A DNA stretch of 30,532 nucleotides, from contig JBFYLO010000067.1 in the NCBI GenBank assembly GCA_041305385.1, forward strand, positions 1 through 30,532, in the 5' to 3' direction. Shown here one piece after another: positions 13,343-24,700 of the stretch; the first letter of the stretch is position 1; each line of letters opens with the position of its first letter. Source of the stretch: JAKAKT01 sp041305385. Lineage in GTDB: Archaea; Micrarchaeota; Micrarchaeia; Burarchaeales; JAKAKT01. Under the pieces are notes generated by a model. That model saw only the letters and a program-made list of their open reading frames with translations. It was not told the DNA's origin and searched no databases. The translations under genes were made by a program, and so were the position numbers.

Positions 13343-14784
13343 GAAACAGGCTTCTGCTCGCACTGGCGTGTTTTGCCATATTCCTGGCAGGCTGCACCCT
13401 GCCGCGGGCAGGATGCCAAACAGGCACGTACTGGGACGCAGGGATTGGAGCTTGCACTGACGGCGTTAACAATTTCGCCCCCAACTGCCCGGGCGGGACC
13501 GCCTGGGACAACGCCCTCGCCTGCTGCAGGCAGTCAGCTGGCACAGGTCCGTGTTTTGAGAACAGCACCGGAGCAGCAGTTATGCTGTGGGAGGACTGGC
13601 AGACAGTTGCAGTCATAGTCATAATTACGGGTTTCATCCTCATGGGCCTCCTTTATATGATTGCCTATGGGTTCGGTTACAAGGCCCTTGAGATTTTCGT
13701 GAAGAACGAGATGATACAGCTTGCAGCATCCGCCATCATTATCGGCAGCGTGGTTGTTTTCATCACAGTTATGGAAGAGTATTCCCAGCAATTCGCCGGC
13801 AACATTCTCGCGCTCCATGGCGGAGGGTCCGGTACTCCGGGTGAAGCCTTCAGGGCCCCGGCCACAGGAATCTGGACAATCCGCATAATCGGGAGAAATA
13901 TCAATGTAACTGAGCAGGACATGTCCCGCGGCTACTGGAATGGGCGATGGAGTATAGTCGAGAAAGGCCCGTACCCGCCGGCAACAGAGGATACGATTAC
14001 GTGCCCGGCTCCATGCCACTTCTACCTAGCCCGCTCCTACCTCGGCTACAATTACGAGCGCATCGTAGGCGTCGCCAGGCAAGTGGTGAAGATGTATGCA
14101 ACGCTCACCTGGCTCGATTATGTCAGCGAAGGCTTCTTCATCAACGTGATGGGAGTTGTGTTCGGGATTCAGATAAGCACGCAGCCTTTCACAGGCCTTT
14201 CCATAATATACCACTCGCTGGGAACGTGTTTCGAGTTCATGGTGAAGGCCATGATGTCCATTAAATTCCAGGAGATGGCGCTCCTCTACATCCAGAATGG
14301 CGTTTTCCCGATATTCCTCATAGGCGGCGTAATCCTGCGTTCAATATGGTTCCTCAGAAAGCTCGGGGGGCTGATGATTGCCATTGCCATAGCGACATAT
14401 ACCCTCTTCCCGCTGCTCTACGTGCTCGCCTGGTATACGATTGACAGCAGCACCATGACCATGCAGATAAACGCCGACCTTGTCCCAAGCGGAGTTATAC
14501 GGACGCCGCTTCTTCCCTTTGGGAGGACCAATCTCGACATTGAAGATGATGAGTTCAAGGACCTCCTGTTCACGCACTACAATGAAGCGGATGACCCAGC
14601 TACTCCCTACGACGACAGAGAAGAGCCAGCGAGCGTTGGCCTTCTCGACCTGAGCGCAGGGCTCCTGCTTCCAGCCCTGGCTCTTCCGCTGCTTAACATA
14701 TTCATAACAATCGCGTTCATAAAGACATTATCCGCTGCCCTTGGCGGGGATATAGAAATCGCCGGGCTTACCCGGATATTATGA
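13339..14784 (+). CDS. Polytopic membrane protein with lipobox, paralogue 3 of 6
   Basis: A 481-residue member of the set with a lipoprotein-like start: RLLLALACFAIFLAGC places the modifiable cysteine at residue 19. A short cysteine-containing part (to about residue 75) precedes the first shared segment WQTVAVIVIITGFILMGLLYMIAY and IFVKNEMIQLAASAI. A large outer loop at about 145-270 contains a CxxxC pair. Then come QPFTGLS, KFQEMALLYI, FLIGGVILRSIWFLRKLGGLMIAIA and TLFPLLYV. The last segments are LPLLNIFITIAFIKTLSAALGGDIEIAGL. The FPFTR motif of the others is WFLRK here. The start ATG overlaps the previous stop by 4 bp (ATGA). A lipid-modified N-terminus would fix the outer loop to the membrane surface. 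Confidence 0.85.
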   Translation: MRNRLLLALACFAIFLAGCTLPRAGCQTGTYWDAGIGACTDGVNNFAPNCPGGTAWDNALACCRQSAGTGPCFENSTGAAVMLWEDWQTVAVIVIITGFILMGLLYMIAYGFGYKALEIFVKNEMIQLAASAIIIGSVVVFITVMEEYSQQFAGNILALHGGGSGTPGEAFRAPATGIWTIRIIGRNINVTEQDMSRGYWNGRWSIVEKGPYPPATEDTITCPAPCHFYLARSYLGYNYERIVGVARQVVKMYATLTWLDYVSEGFFINVMGVVFGIQISTQPFTGLSIIYHSLGTCFEFMVKAMMSIKFQEMALLYIQNGVFPIFLIGGVILRSIWFLRKLGGLMIAIAIATYTLFPLLYVLAWYTIDSSTMTMQINADLVPSGVIRTPLLPFGRTNLDIEDDEFKDLLFTHYNEADDPATPYDDREEPASVGLLDLSAGLLLPALALPLLNIFITIAFIKTLSAALGGDIEIAGLTRIL

Positions 14785-15938
14785 GGCAAAAAATGAGAAA
14801 AATAACTGCGTTCGCAATTCTCCTGTTTTCCTCGCTGGCATTCGCCCAGTGCAGCGCGCCCCAGCCCCTGTGGGCAGCCACATGGCAGCAGACGGCGTTT
14901 GTAGCTCTGCTGATAAGCTTCTTCATCATCAGCCTCTTGTACATGGTCGGGATGGGTTTCAACATTCAGATGTTCGTCATAGGGGCGAAGAGGGACTTAT
15001 GGCACCTTTTTTTCATCGCCATGCTTACGGGCATGGTACTGGGAATGGATGCTTTCATGGACGATTCAGTGCTCCCCGCGTTCAAGGACAACGGTGCGCT
15101 CATCTCATTCATGGACCCCGGCCAGGCCAGGGAGCCCGTGGACTTCTGCAACTATGAATTGCCCTCAGGTCCGCCCTTCTATGGTTTTAATGAAGCAAAT
15201 CCCAGCAACCCGGCAACATGGAAGGACCTCCAGCAGCATGCTGTTGACTATTCAGTCTGCCTAAGGAGGAAGAACATCGGGTATTTCAGAGGGCTCATGG
15301 AAATCAACTTCGCAATCGGCTTCGCCTCCTCAACAACCTTGACGATACGGCCGCTCGGGCTGATAGGGTTTGGCTTTGCGCCGGGCATTGGCCTGCGGCC
15401 TATAATGGACACTTTGGGATACGGCCTCTACATGCTCTCCGTGACAATAGCGCAATTGAAGGTTCAAGAGATAATGCTCTGTTTCGCAAGAAACTATGCA
15501 CTCGCAATGCTGTTCCCGCTCGGGGTGGCCCTGAGCGCGCTTTCATTCACCCGCTCGGCAGGCGGGGCCCTGATTGCCCTTTCCCTGGGCCTGAGCCTCG
15601 TATTCCCCATGACTTACCTGCTCTCTGAGGAAATTGTCCAGGACTATTGCGTTCACCACAACAACTGCGTTCTCAGTTCCTCGAGCGTCGTAGACACCCT
15701 GATGGGAAATGCGGGCGACATCGCCCAGAGCATGTTCGACAACAACGGCGCCCAGGCAGTTGAGCTGGTATCGCTGCTCTCTCTCGACGGGGCCCTCGGT
15801 CCGGCGATATACATCATCGCAATCGCTTCGACACTTCTTCCGCTCTTCTCCATAATAGTGACTCTCCTGTTCGTGAAGTCGTTCTCGTCCCTTTTGGGTT
15901 CTGAGGTCGACTTTTCAGCGTTGATAAAAATCCTGTGA
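14781..15938 (+). CDS. Polytopic membrane protein, paralogue 4 of 6
   Basis: A 385-residue member. A cleavable-looking signal (ITAFAILLFSSLAFAQC) leads to a short N-terminal part, then WQQTAFVALLISFFIISLLYMVGMGF and IGAKRDLWHLFF. The outer loop at about 95-170 has two cysteines. Shared motifs follow: LRPIMDTLGYGLYM, a QLKVQEIMLCF segment, LFPLGVALSALSFTRSAGGALIALSLGL, LVFPMTYL, an outer loop with C...C, and a last pair of segments ending FVKSFSSLLGSEVDFSAL. The ATG overlaps the stop of the previous gene by 4 bp; a second ATG four codons later is also possible. Both signal peptide and membrane domain suggest the N-terminus is outside. Confidence 0.85.
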   Translation: MRQKMRKITAFAILLFSSLAFAQCSAPQPLWAATWQQTAFVALLISFFIISLLYMVGMGFNIQMFVIGAKRDLWHLFFIAMLTGMVLGMDAFMDDSVLPAFKDNGALISFMDPGQAREPVDFCNYELPSGPPFYGFNEANPSNPATWKDLQQHAVDYSVCLRRKNIGYFRGLMEINFAIGFASSTTLTIRPLGLIGFGFAPGIGLRPIMDTLGYGLYMLSVTIAQLKVQEIMLCFARNYALAMLFPLGVALSALSFTRSAGGALIALSLGLSLVFPMTYLLSEEIVQDYCVHHNNCVLSSSSVVDTLMGNAGDIAQSMFDNNGAQAVELVSLLSLDGALGPAIYIIAIASTLLPLFSIIVTLLFVKSFSSLLGSEVDFSALIKIL

Positions 15939-15942
15939 TGCC

Positions 15943-16959
15943 ATGGTTGGAAACATAATAGACGCATGCAGCTCGCCAAGCGACTGGCTCGCCAGTTGGC
16001 AGGTGTTGAGCGCCCTGGGCATACTGGTTTCCTGGTTCGTGCTTTCGCTCACCTACATGGTCGGCTCTCTCTTGGACAACGTCGGGCTCATGGCCAGGGC
16101 GAAGGCAGAGGTCTGGGAGATAATAACCACCACAATCATTCTTGCTTCCGTCATAGTCATCGCCAGCGCCGCATGCACGTTCCCCGCGAGCTACGTGAAC
16201 CCGATTCTCGGGGCGTCGACCGACAACATGTTCAAGGTTTCCGAGAACTACCTGTTCTGGCTCGGCAACAAGACGATGCAGGTTTTCGCGGACCTCATGG
16301 ACATGAACAACACAATCTCGGTTCTCCTGTCGATAATGGGCGGGTTCAACATTTTTGGGATAGGGCTTACGATGCAGCCCTTCGCAGGCCTCCAGCCTCT
16401 CATGAACATAATGAACCTCTTCATGAACGGCGCGATGATTTGCATGATAACAGCCGTTGCGCAGATGACTGTCCTTAAGTTCATCGAGGCAGGGGTGCTC
16501 AGCGTCCTCCTTCCAGCCGGCATAGTCTGCAGGTCCTTCCCGTTCACAAGGCAATTCGGCGGCTCGCTCATAGCAATAGCCCTCGGACTATACATCTTCT
16601 ATCCGCTCATGCTTGTCGTTGACGATGCGATAATGGGCTCCCCGAGCAGGGACCCGAGGGCAGGAGGGATTGGCTACTCCGGCTCGTCGAACACTGCTGC
16701 AATCATAGCATCCGTTCCATTTATGATGGTTGGGTTCTTCCTCGGAGGCGCATCCGGGGCAGCATCAATGTTCTCGCCGACCCTCGACATGGTGGTTACA
16801 TACTTCGTGAACAAGCCCATAGTCGGCCTGGGGGAGGTGGCACTCGCCGCGTTCATCCTCCCTGCAATAAACGGGGTGGTGTTCGTGGCAGTGGTCAGGG
16901 ACCTCTCGCGCATATTGGGGCAGGAAGTGGATGTTTCAAGTCTGAGCAGGATAGTTTGA
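15943..16959 (+). CDS. Polytopic membrane protein, paralogue 5 of 6
   Basis: A 338-residue member without a signal peptide. WQVLSALGILVSWFVLSLTYMVGSLL and AKAEVWEIITTTIILASVIVIA form the first pair of segments. TMQPFAGLQPLMNIMNLFM, VLKFIEAGVLSVLLPAGIVCRSFPFTRQFGGSLIAIALGLYIFYP and the final ILPAINGVVFVAVVRDLSRILGQEVDVSSL are the shared signatures and the best-conserved version of the central motif. A glycine- and alanine-rich stretch (about 255-275) replaces the cysteine loops of its relatives. The gene starts 4 bp after the previous stop and has no strong ribosome binding site, so translational coupling is likely. Function unknown. Confidence 0.85.
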   Translation: MVGNIIDACSSPSDWLASWQVLSALGILVSWFVLSLTYMVGSLLDNVGLMARAKAEVWEIITTTIILASVIVIASAACTFPASYVNPILGASTDNMFKVSENYLFWLGNKTMQVFADLMDMNNTISVLLSIMGGFNIFGIGLTMQPFAGLQPLMNIMNLFMNGAMICMITAVAQMTVLKFIEAGVLSVLLPAGIVCRSFPFTRQFGGSLIAIALGLYIFYPLMLVVDDAIMGSPSRDPRAGGIGYSGSSNTAAIIASVPFMMVGFFLGGASGAASMFSPTLDMVVTYFVNKPIVGLGEVALAAFILPAINGVVFVAVVRDLSRILGQEVDVSSLSRIV

Positions 16960-16980
16960 TGATAACTGATGGTGGAATGA

Positions 16981-18012
16981 ATGTGGGAAACAACAGCAGC
17001 TGACCTGGCAAACAGCCTTGGGCCTGGAGGCGGCGCTTGGGTAGCCTTTGCCCTGACCGCCGTCCTTCTGCACTTCATGCTCCTGGCAATCCTCTTCATG
17101 ATTGCAAAGGCATTCAGCATCCAGGACCTGTACCGATGGGCCAAGAGCGAGCTCGCGCAGGCAATCGCTTCGGCTGTGCTCATAGGGCTTCTTTTCGGGG
17201 TAGTTGCCGGGGAGTCATACGGGGTCCATTTCATGCAGGACCAGCTGGAGCTTGTTGCTGGCAACATACTCCTCCCAGGCGCCGCAGGCGCGCAGAACAT
17301 CGAAGTGCGGGCGAATCCATTCGTCGCCTCCTATGCCTTCCTGAGGAACATGGCCGAGTGTGCAAAAAACAAGTACATGGCCGAGTTCACGGGCAACAGG
17401 AATGTGGAGAAATCTCTTTCAACGGTAATAACAATACAGGTACTGGGCCTCGTCATACCATTCGAGCTGAAGAATTCGTTGTACGTTCTCTACCAGAAGA
17501 TGGTTCTCTCCCACTATCTCGCAAACAACCATACGTGGCTTGCGCTTGCAGTCTATTTCCAGATACACCTGCTGAAGTGGATAGAGACTTCAATGTTCAC
17601 GGTTTACCTCCCAATAGGGCTGGTGCTGCGCATCTTCCCGTGGACAAGGGGCGCAGGGGCGCTGATGATAGCCCTTGCCATGGGGCTTTACCTCGTCTAC
17701 CCGATGATGTTCATCATACTCATAGCAAACTCGGGCTCAGCTCCAGAGGGATGCCAGCCGGTTCCAGTGGCGATTCAGAAGAACCTGTGCACAGCAGACC
17801 CGGCATCATTCGTGGACCTCATAGAGGCCGGGAAGGCCGAGGCCTCTTTCGGGTCAGGTGCCCTCGGAGGCTCGACTTCATCGATGATAGTGTTCGGGTA
17901 CTTCTACCCAATGACTGTTCTGATAATCGTATTCGCATTCGTGCGCTCAATCTCCCCATTCCTCGGGGCAGACATATCCGAGATGGGGAGAGGGCTCTTC
18001 AGGATGATATGA
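16981..18012 (+). CDS. Polytopic membrane protein, paralogue 6 of 6
   Basis: A 343-residue member. The first pair of segments is FALTAVLLHFMLLAILFMIAKAF and WAKSELAQAIASAVLIGLLFGVV. An outer loop of about 90 residues precedes IPFELKNSLYVLY, a segment YFQIHLLKWIETSMF, LPIGLVLRIFPWTRGAGALMIALAMGLYLVYP, an outer loop with C...C, and IVFAFVRSISPFLGADISEMG at the end. GGTGG stands 5-10 nt before the ATG. The gene ends in ATGATGA, which contains the start of the next gene. The shared order of motifs shows that it arose by duplication of the same ancestor as the five genes before it. Confidence 0.85.
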   Translation: MWETTAADLANSLGPGGGAWVAFALTAVLLHFMLLAILFMIAKAFSIQDLYRWAKSELAQAIASAVLIGLLFGVVAGESYGVHFMQDQLELVAGNILLPGAAGAQNIEVRANPFVASYAFLRNMAECAKNKYMAEFTGNRNVEKSLSTVITIQVLGLVIPFELKNSLYVLYQKMVLSHYLANNHTWLALAVYFQIHLLKWIETSMFTVYLPIGLVLRIFPWTRGAGALMIALAMGLYLVYPMMFIILIANSGSAPEGCQPVPVAIQKNLCTADPASFVDLIEAGKAEASFGSGALGGSTSSMIVFGYFYPMTVLIIVFAFVRSISPFLGADISEMGRGLFRMI

Positions 18013-18764
18013 TGGCAAAGGAAACCGATTCACTCGCCTCTTTCAAGGCTTTCGTCAGAAGGAACAAGAACCCGATTTTCCAGATGCTCGCCATCGCAGC
18101 GCTGATAATCGCAGGCGTCGCAATGCTCGAGCTGAGTTCAGCTAGCTACACGCCTCCCCAGTACAAGCCAGTAAACAATTCCAACCAAATCAGCTGGGCG
18201 AACTTCACGAGCCAGCCCGGCGGGCTTCAGGACTCCCAGCAGATGAATTGCACCCCCCTCCTGAACACCACCAGAAAACTCTCCTATTCCTACAAAGTTT
18301 CATCGCGCACTCCAGAAGGCATAATAACAATGTACTTCTCCTATAACTATGCCGGCGAGGAAATCCTCAACGGCCAGAGGACGGATATCGTGGAAATCAG
18401 GGCCAACGCGACCTTCCAGAACGTGACGTTCAACCCGGTCTCGAGGCTCTGGCTTGACTACTACACCGGCAAATGCCTAAAGGGCGAGATGGACATGGGA
18501 AGCGGCTCCGTCTATCCCATCAATTGCGCCGACGCCAACTTCGGTGTCCCGGTGGTGACCTGCCAGGAACAGCTTGTCGGCCTCAAGCGGACGGAGTACC
18601 AAACAGTCTCTGTCCCAGCAGGGACTTTCGACGCAACCAGGTACGATAAGGGGAAGGAGAGCCTCTGGCTCGCGGACAACATCCCGGTCCCGGTGAAATT
18701 CACTTTCATCCAACTCGGGGATACTGCAGTCGCGGAATTAACCAGCTACAGTGAGAAAACATGA
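18009..18764 (+). CDS. Single-pass protein with beta-rich outer domain
   Basis: A 251-residue protein (250 if the second ATG at 18012 is used). A short cytoplasmic part with basic FVRRNKN is followed by one membrane segment (about residues 25-44, MLAIAALIIAGVAMLELSS) and an extracytoplasmic domain of about 200 residues with four cysteines and several N-x-S/T sites. The end, YQTVSVPAGTFDATRYDKG, then LWLADNIPVPVKF and AELTSY, resembles the pattern of LolA/DUF3108-like beta-barrel half folds that bind lipid in other systems. This is a pattern resemblance, not a firm family call. The gene overlaps both neighbours (ATGATGA at each side), so it belongs to the operon. Confidence 0.75.
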   Translation: MMAKETDSLASFKAFVRRNKNPIFQMLAIAALIIAGVAMLELSSASYTPPQYKPVNNSNQISWANFTSQPGGLQDSQQMNCTPLLNTTRKLSYSYKVSSRTPEGIITMYFSYNYAGEEILNGQRTDIVEIRANATFQNVTFNPVSRLWLDYYTGKCLKGEMDMGSGSVYPINCADANFGVPVVTCQEQLVGLKRTEYQTVSVPAGTFDATRYDKGKESLWLADNIPVPVKFTFIQLGDTAVAELTSYSEKT

Positions 18765-21700
18765 TGAGCAAAAAAAACCAAACCCGAAACCTGCTCCTGC
18801 TCCTAGCATTCATCATGCTCGCCGCGCTCCTCCTCTCAGGCTGCCTGAACATGACTCCCCGCCAGGGAGTCCCCAGGGAAGTGAAAATCACCATAAGCTC
18901 CACCAAGAACTGCTCGGACGCGAACTGCACCTGCGTAGTCGAGGCGAGGAGGCCGCGCTACAAGTGGTGGGGATGCGAAGGGGGATTCAGCGCGATGGGG
19001 GGAATAGAAGCAAGAATCTACAACAGCACCCACGATGAGTACTGCGAGGACATCCGGGTCAACGGCATGCCCTCAAGGGCCTGCCTCGAATACGAATCGA
19101 TGAGTTATTTCTACGAGATTAGGGCCGACTGCACATGGTGCTGTGGGGACAGGACGTTCACTTCCTGCTCAGACAAGTGCGATTGGCACAACTGCCAGGG
19201 CATCTGCGAGGAGCACGGCTCCTGGACTTGTAGCTGCAACCCGCACGGGGACAAGTGGACCAATACTTACGACTGCCCGCTCCTCACCAAGGACAACCCC
19301 AAATGCGTGTGCCTGAGCAACCACTCGTGGACTGTCCCGAACAGCTGCAACTGGTGGACAGGAGAATGTACCACCTACCTAGAAGGAGAGGTCCCATGCT
19401 TCGGCCAGGGGCCAGGAGGGACTGGCTGCGAGGTCCTGACCCCGTTTCTCGACCTCACCCGCGATTGTGCCTGCGGCCTGCTATGCGTGGACTCTGCACA
19501 GGTCCGGTACAAATGCTACGGAGAAGACGAGGAGGACGTGGCGCTGTTCATGGACTGCGACTTCCATTACGAGTCCTCGTTCCAGGGCGGAGCCTTGCAA
19601 ATAATTCAGCCCTGCAATGCCTCTGCTATGCAGAGCATAGTGAAGGACCCGCTCAGGGAAATACCCTTCTTCATGGTGGGCCAGGGCGCCACCCTCGATG
19701 CCTTTTACAAGGCGAGGGAATTCTGCAAGCCAAATTACACCTACACTTCTACCGTCAGCCTTGGGGACAGCGTCTTCCACCCGCCTTATATAGAGATGAC
19801 TAACGGCTCCACCATTTGCTGGGACAGCCCGGACATACCGCACGACCTGCTTTTCGACGGCTGGCAGGTTTTAAACGATACATTGAGCCTCTGCTTCGAT
19901 AATCTGACGCTCTCCCCGTCGGCTCCAGGTCCCGAACTCCATACTATGGAGGACATGGAAACCAGCGAATTTTCTTCCATAACTGTTGACACCGAGGGCC
20001 ACCTCTACCTGACAGACACTGGATTCAACCCGAGGTTCCTAATCTATCCAGAGGGTCGGACGCTCGAGATTCACAACATCGCCTCAGGGGACAGGGCCAT
20101 AAACAGATGGGACAACCAGTGGGGCGCTGGAGACCCAGTTACCTACAGCATACCGCCCTTCAATTCAGTAGTCATCCCGCCGCTCTCCATCGGCCCTCAC
20201 CTTTTTGCCTTGGACGAGAATAATTTCTCGGCCACTGTTTTCATCCTCAGCACAGAGAGGAACGTCTCTGTCAGCGATTCAGGGATGTCGCCTGCAACCA
20301 TAGCCATGAGGCAGGGCCAGCAGGTCTGCTTCACCTGCGAGACTGCCCAGGGCCACGTGCTCGAGATGTATAAGATGCTCAACACCTCCGAAATCGTTTT
20401 CCTTGAGAACAGGACTCTGGGAGGGCAAAAAATCTGCTGCTGGAGACCCGAGCCCAATGCTTATTACATAAAGGACTCTGCAGCAGGCCCGCCCCCCGGA
20501 GCGGGCATCTTCGTTTACGTGACTGACAAGAAAACTGTTTACGAAGTCGAACTGCACAACTACAACTTCAAGCCCGAGTTTCTCATGCTCCGCAATGGGA
20601 CCGAGGTCTGCTTCTTTAATCCCTCGGCTGACTTCAGGACGCTTGAAATCGACCCGGACCCAGGCTTCACAATCGACGTTCCCCCAGGGTTGAAGACCTG
20701 CGGCTATACCCCGAGGCTCGACATGCAGACGATAACAGATACCATAATCGGCTCTAAGATGCGGATAATGGTCTACGACAACCTCACGACCTTTGTTAAC
20801 ATCTCCTCCATCGGCGCCCAGCCCCAGTTCCCGCAGACCTCGCCCGGAGGACGCGTTTGTTTCGTGAACAGCGACAACATCCCCCACAGCGTCACTTTCA
20901 GCCAGGGCGCCTCATGCGGAATAATCGGCCTCCCGGATAGGACGGAGGACATTCAACCCCTCGGGATTTCCTGTTTCGACACCCCGCTCGAGGGAGCATA
21001 TTTCTTCAACGAGTCTTCGGTCAGGTCTGCGGAAACCGGAGATGTAACCACCCAGAGCAACATCACTGCCCTGTGCAATCCCCTGAATAAATACACCTTC
21101 TACATACTCAATGAACCGCCTGCCAACGGTTCAATCCAGCCGCACTCGCTGTTCATCCTCTCGAACGACACTGTTCATTGGAGAAATTGCCGTTCAGAAG
21201 CCTATGATTTATACCTGAGCAAAAACATCTCTTCGGGTCAGGCCCCTCTGCCCATGCAAATCCCGGCCCTTGGCTCCATAGACTGGGAGGGCACTCCAGA
21301 TAACCTGCTGATAGGCACTGCGACAATAGCTGCAAGCTCGGCCTCCAACCCGAATCAGTTCAACCTCACTGCCAGGCTCTTCATTTCCGACAAAGAGGCA
21401 TTCTCGCTAAAGACCGACTACATCTACACCGGCTCATCGACAAGGAACAACCTCTCCACCCACCTCGCAGTGAAATGGCTGCCAGGGGACATAGGGGATT
21501 ACACGCTCTGGCTCGCAAGGAAAATACTGGGCTCAAGGGCACTCACTGCATTCCCAGTTGGCCTCTCCAACCGGGTCCTCATAGGCATCCATCCCATGGC
21601 CGCCTATACCACGAACGCGCTGTCTATTCCCACAGGCAGCAACATCACGTGGGTAAATGTTGACAACAGAAGCCATCGGGTGAACAGGAGCTGGATAGGG

Positions 21701-24700
21701 GGCTACTTCGACCTGCCGCGTTATCCGGACGGGAACATCACATACAACCACGTTGACCCATATGTCCCCTCCAACCCAAGCACCTATGTGCCCGAGCCCG
21801 GGGGAATCCCGCTAGGAACATACAACGTTTCCGAAGAAGGGACTGGAGTCGTCTACTCCGTAGTCGCCTCTGACATGGACGTGGACATCCCCATCAGCAT
21901 GAGCTACTACTCCCCCGCCCCGCTCAACACCAATGTTTCCACGTCAGTCTGCTTCAGGAACGCCGGAGGCATTAACAAGACCCTGAGAATCACCCCGCCG
22001 CTGCTCAGCACGACCACACTGCTCTCAGGCCAGGCAATGACTCCGGAAGAGGGGTCTTACAGGGTCTATGTTGAGAACAGCGGGGCAGGGACCCGCGTTC
22101 TGGCCCACAGGCTCGAGGTGATTCGGAGAGCCCCGAAGGACATTTACCTCGAGGAGAACTACCTAAAAATAGCCTGCGACTACAGTGCCAGCCCAGGAGG
22201 TTACAGTCTATTCCCGCCAAACGCCACCTACCCAGTCAGGTTTGGCACGATAACAGACCCGCTCAACATATCCTACTCCGCAGTAATAGATGGAGTGTCT
22301 CCCTATTGCGTTCCTGAATATGAAAATGTGTTTGTCGACCCTGATTGGATTTACACTGGCGTGGCGTTTTGTGGCGCATCCTCCTGCTTAGGGGAATGCG
22401 TTCCAGCCACTCCCTCCTGCCCTGCCTGCGATGCAGTTGACGGCGGGTGCAGAGTCACCTGTTCAGACCCGCTCGTGGACGAGTGCTACCAATGCTCAGC
22501 TCCGAATCTAGCATGCCAGCAGAGGAACCTCTACATCGATTCAGTCAGCATGCCTTTCCACACATACCTGCCTTACGAGGAGTTTGAATGGGCCCCCCTC
22601 GCGGGTTCGCACCTGTTCGAGACTGAAAGCACGAACAAGAACACATCGAACGTCTCGCTCCGCATGTACTTCGGCAACCAGATAAACTTCGAGAGCAACC
22701 CGCTTCCCTACGAAGAGGTCTGGCTCGGGGAGGGGGACGACATCTCCTGGACCAATCTTGGAATTTTCTCAGGGGACAGAGTAATAGTCGAGAGATACCT
22801 CGACACAGTCACCTTCAACATAACCCCTGGCAGCGTCTACTGCTACACCCCGACTGAGCCCGGAACATACCGGGTTGATGACATATCCGTGGCGCCGTTT
22901 AACCAGCCGCCCCTAGGCTCAATGAACATCATAGCTGGCTCGGACCCGGACCCGACAAATCCATCCGATTACATCTACCTGATGAACGGCACTGCAGGGG
23001 CGTCGCCGGTGATATCGACCACCCCGCTGAGCACTGTCTGCTGGACTAGCAGTGATGGGAAGCCTTACCGCCTCGAGACCATGCAGGGAATAAGGAACCT
23101 GCCTCCGCAGTACTGCTGGAACCCGCCCATGGGCACCTATTTAATCAACGAGACATACACCGGCCTTTCCTGGCTCGTCATCAGCCAGGCAGGCGAATTC
23201 ATATTGCCCATGTTCTACTACTCCAACATATTCGACCCGCCGAGCGCCATAATCAGGCCGAACACCGAGGTCTGCTTCAGGAACAACGACGCCAAGGACC
23301 ACAAAATAACGATGTGCAAATACCTGGGCACGAGCGGAGTTTGCGTTGAGGACTGCAGTTCGACAGGAGGGTTCCCGAGTTTCGGCTTCATGAGCAATTA
23401 CATCGGAACGGGTTATGAGGTTCCGTCCACTCCGTGGAGCCACACTTACACCATAACGATGAACGTACCCCCACCAGCGCTCACCGATGCCACAATCACC
23501 CAGGTATCCTCCACTGAATCAGGCCACGTGGAATCGGTATCCATAAATGGGTTTAATATACCGATAGTAGAAATTATACCAGACGGCTCTTCTTTCTGGC
23601 ACCGCTATACTTCTGTTGGCGATATCTCCTGGGCTCTCGTAGTAGGTGACAACGACATAGTGATTACGGTCACGACTGGAGACGCTGGTGAAGATGAGGA
23701 TTATTGTCCTTATTGGCTCAATATAGCCGGCTCCCGCAACTACCCCTCTTCGTGGTCCACAATCCTCGGACCAGGGGAAACAGAATGCATGAATCCCCAA
23801 GGCGTTTCCTACCCCGCAGGAGTCTGCTTTGACCCGAGGCCATTGTATAATTTCTCGGATAACGTGACTGGAGACAAGATAACGGTGAACGTGACAGCGG
23901 TTGGCATCTGCGATGAAAAAATCGTTTCAAATATCGCGAGGAAGCTCAACAGGTACGATGCCGAAGTCTTCAAGCAGGATGTCTTCGACATAGTCGCGAA
24001 ATTCAACGAGCATGGCCCAGCCTGGCCCTCGATAGTGACTTCCGAAGTCGGCCAAACAGACCCGGACTGCACCTGCGCTCAATTGATAAACATAACTTTG
24101 GAGTGCCCCAACTGCACGACTGCCCTGGCTGTCGAGTACACCGGCGGGGCAGCAGAGATTGCATTTGTTGACGATGTTCTCGGCTCCTGCAAGAACTCAG
24201 TGGACATGGTCGCGTTTTTCGTGGATGGGAATTCGCTTGTCGCCTCCCTTGACCCCGCCCCCTGCACCGAGTTCCCAGAGTGCAATTGCAACTACTCCAA
24301 CGTATGGCAAAGCATATCGGATTTGGGAGCTTATGCACTCCACGAGTACGGCAAGCCCTCGGCCATACTCTCATTCAGGATGGCTGACGAGCCTGCGCCC
24401 TCCTGCTGGGACAATGCAACCATCGCGAAGATGTACAGTGATTTCTACAAGAACCAGATAACAGGCCTCACCGGCTCCGGGATATTCGGCCTTTCCCAGG
24501 CATGCTTTGAGGAGAATGAGCTGAGCGGGGACTGCTTCACCAACTTCCAACCGCCTGGCATGGGGTTCATAATTGATTCCGGAATTCCAAGGCAGCCGCA
24601 ATTCGACTCCTGGTTCGTTTCATGCGGGAAATATTACTACAATTCAGAGGGCATAACGATGACTACGTTCTCCTCAAATGAAACCAACGCCACGGTCTGC

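Noticed and set aside
17037..18008. Long frame running into the single-pass protein from inside the sixth paralogue
   Set aside because: Its first 320 codons are out of frame with a clear membrane protein. The true start is the ATGATG at 18009-18014.
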